Source of the DNA: Alphaproteobacteria bacterium
Lineage (GTDB): Bacteria > Pseudomonadota > Alphaproteobacteria > Rhodobacterales > Rhodobacteraceae
Direction of reading: 5' to 3'
DNA: 64,000 nucleotides
Assembly: GCA_030425395.1 (NCBI GenBank)
Contig: JAUIAS010000011.1
Span: 30,456 to 94,455, forward strand
Shown here: one piece after another, positions 63,895-64,000 of the stretch
How the letters are laid out: each line of letters opens with the position of its first letter
How positions within the stretch are numbered: the first letter of the stretch is position 1
Notes under the pieces: model-generated
What the model was told of the DNA's origin: nothing
The model's input: the letters and a program-made list of their open reading frames with translations, nothing else
Databases searched by the model: none
Program-made: the position numbers and the translations under genes

Positions 63895-64000
63895 TTTCGG
63901 AGCAGCGGCGTGATTCACGGTTCGAAAAACGAGCTGTGAACATGTCTGATCTTTTCTGGCTGAGCGATGCGCAGATGGCGCGTCTTGAGCCTTTCTTCCC
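63879..64000 (+). mobile_element. IS5-family insertion sequence (left end, truncated by window)
   Basis: The element starts at about GGCTCAGGACCCATTG after a CTAG tetramer (63875-63878), matching the CTAR-type targets of IS5 elements. It contains the first 20 codons of a transposase. The right end and target duplication lie outside the window, so the boundary is provisional within two or three bases. Confidence 0.8.
63942..64000 (+). CDS. IS5 family transposase, N-terminal fragment
   Basis: Only the first 20 residues are visible, MSDLFWLSDAQMARLEPFFP. This is the typical start of IS5-family (DDE, DUF4096-type) transposases. It reads in the same direction as mrr. Whether the rest is intact cannot be seen here. 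Confidence 0.8.
   Translation, partial: MSDLFWLSDAQMARLEPFF

Noticed and set aside
1..64000. CRISPR arrays, rRNA and complete tRNA genes
   Set aside because: No regularly spaced direct repeats with unique spacers, no conserved rRNA segments and no cloverleaf were seen by eye on either strand.

Overview
The window looks like a chromosomal segment from a marine-type alphaproteobacterium of the order Rhodobacterales (Roseobacter group). The evidence is high GC, GcrA, the Rhodobacterales-type 58-residue membrane protein, DUF6455 and DUF1467 proteins, methylmalonyl-CoA enzymes, an ectoine operon with a dedicated aspartokinase, and a family of GC-rich intergenic repeats. Gene order is compact, with many 4-base start/stop overlaps. 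No rRNA, tRNA or CRISPR array was found.

Positions 1-10.1 kb form a catabolic island. A partial VanA-like Rieske oxygenase diverges from a MarR regulator. Next comes a tight minus-strand run: two DUF1185 paralogues, a UPF0280 protein, a 6-hydroxynicotinate reductase homologue, a fused 2Fe-2S/molybdopterin hydroxylase and its FAD subunit. An enamidase homologue diverges from this run. Together these resemble the reductive nicotinate (pyridine) route, with DUF1185 and UPF0280 as unexplained partners. Positions 10.1-14.6 kb hold ectR, ectA, ectB, ectC and ask, the regulated osmoprotectant operon, which ends in a strong terminator shared with carB.

Positions 14.6-34 kb are mostly housekeeping: carB, aspS, a GNAT, a response regulator, methylmalonyl-CoA epimerase, small membrane and metal proteins, a histone-deacetylase-like amidohydrolase, an M48 lipoprotein, three tandem DUF6455 genes, a CDGSH protein, dgkA, rimO and an AsmA protein. 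Positions 32.5-37.4 kb hold a phosphomannomutase, kdsA and capsule-export genes (KpsE- and KpsT-like). Positions 37.6-44.3 kb hold a UDG-family protein, an SseB protein, an AT-richer patch, gcrA with a structured leader, and three transporters.

Positions 44.4-48.3 kb hold argD and argF behind what appears to be an arginine attenuator: a 15-residue leader peptide with five consecutive Arg codons, then an intrinsic terminator just before argD. gnd follows. Positions 48.5-62.5 kb hold hrpB, meaB, rpmB, a copper chaperone, a sirtuin, a low-molecular-weight phosphatase, lepA, an FNR-box-preceded small membrane protein, a rhodanese, a DsrE protein and several membrane or exported proteins. The last 1.5 kb is AT-richer accessory DNA, with an mrr-type restriction gene cut near its 3' end by an IS5-like element that runs off the window.

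The most promising observations are the arg leader peptide and terminator, the reductive pyridine cluster with DUF1185/UPF0280, the gcrA leader hairpins, and the dispersed palindromic repeats at gene 3' ends.
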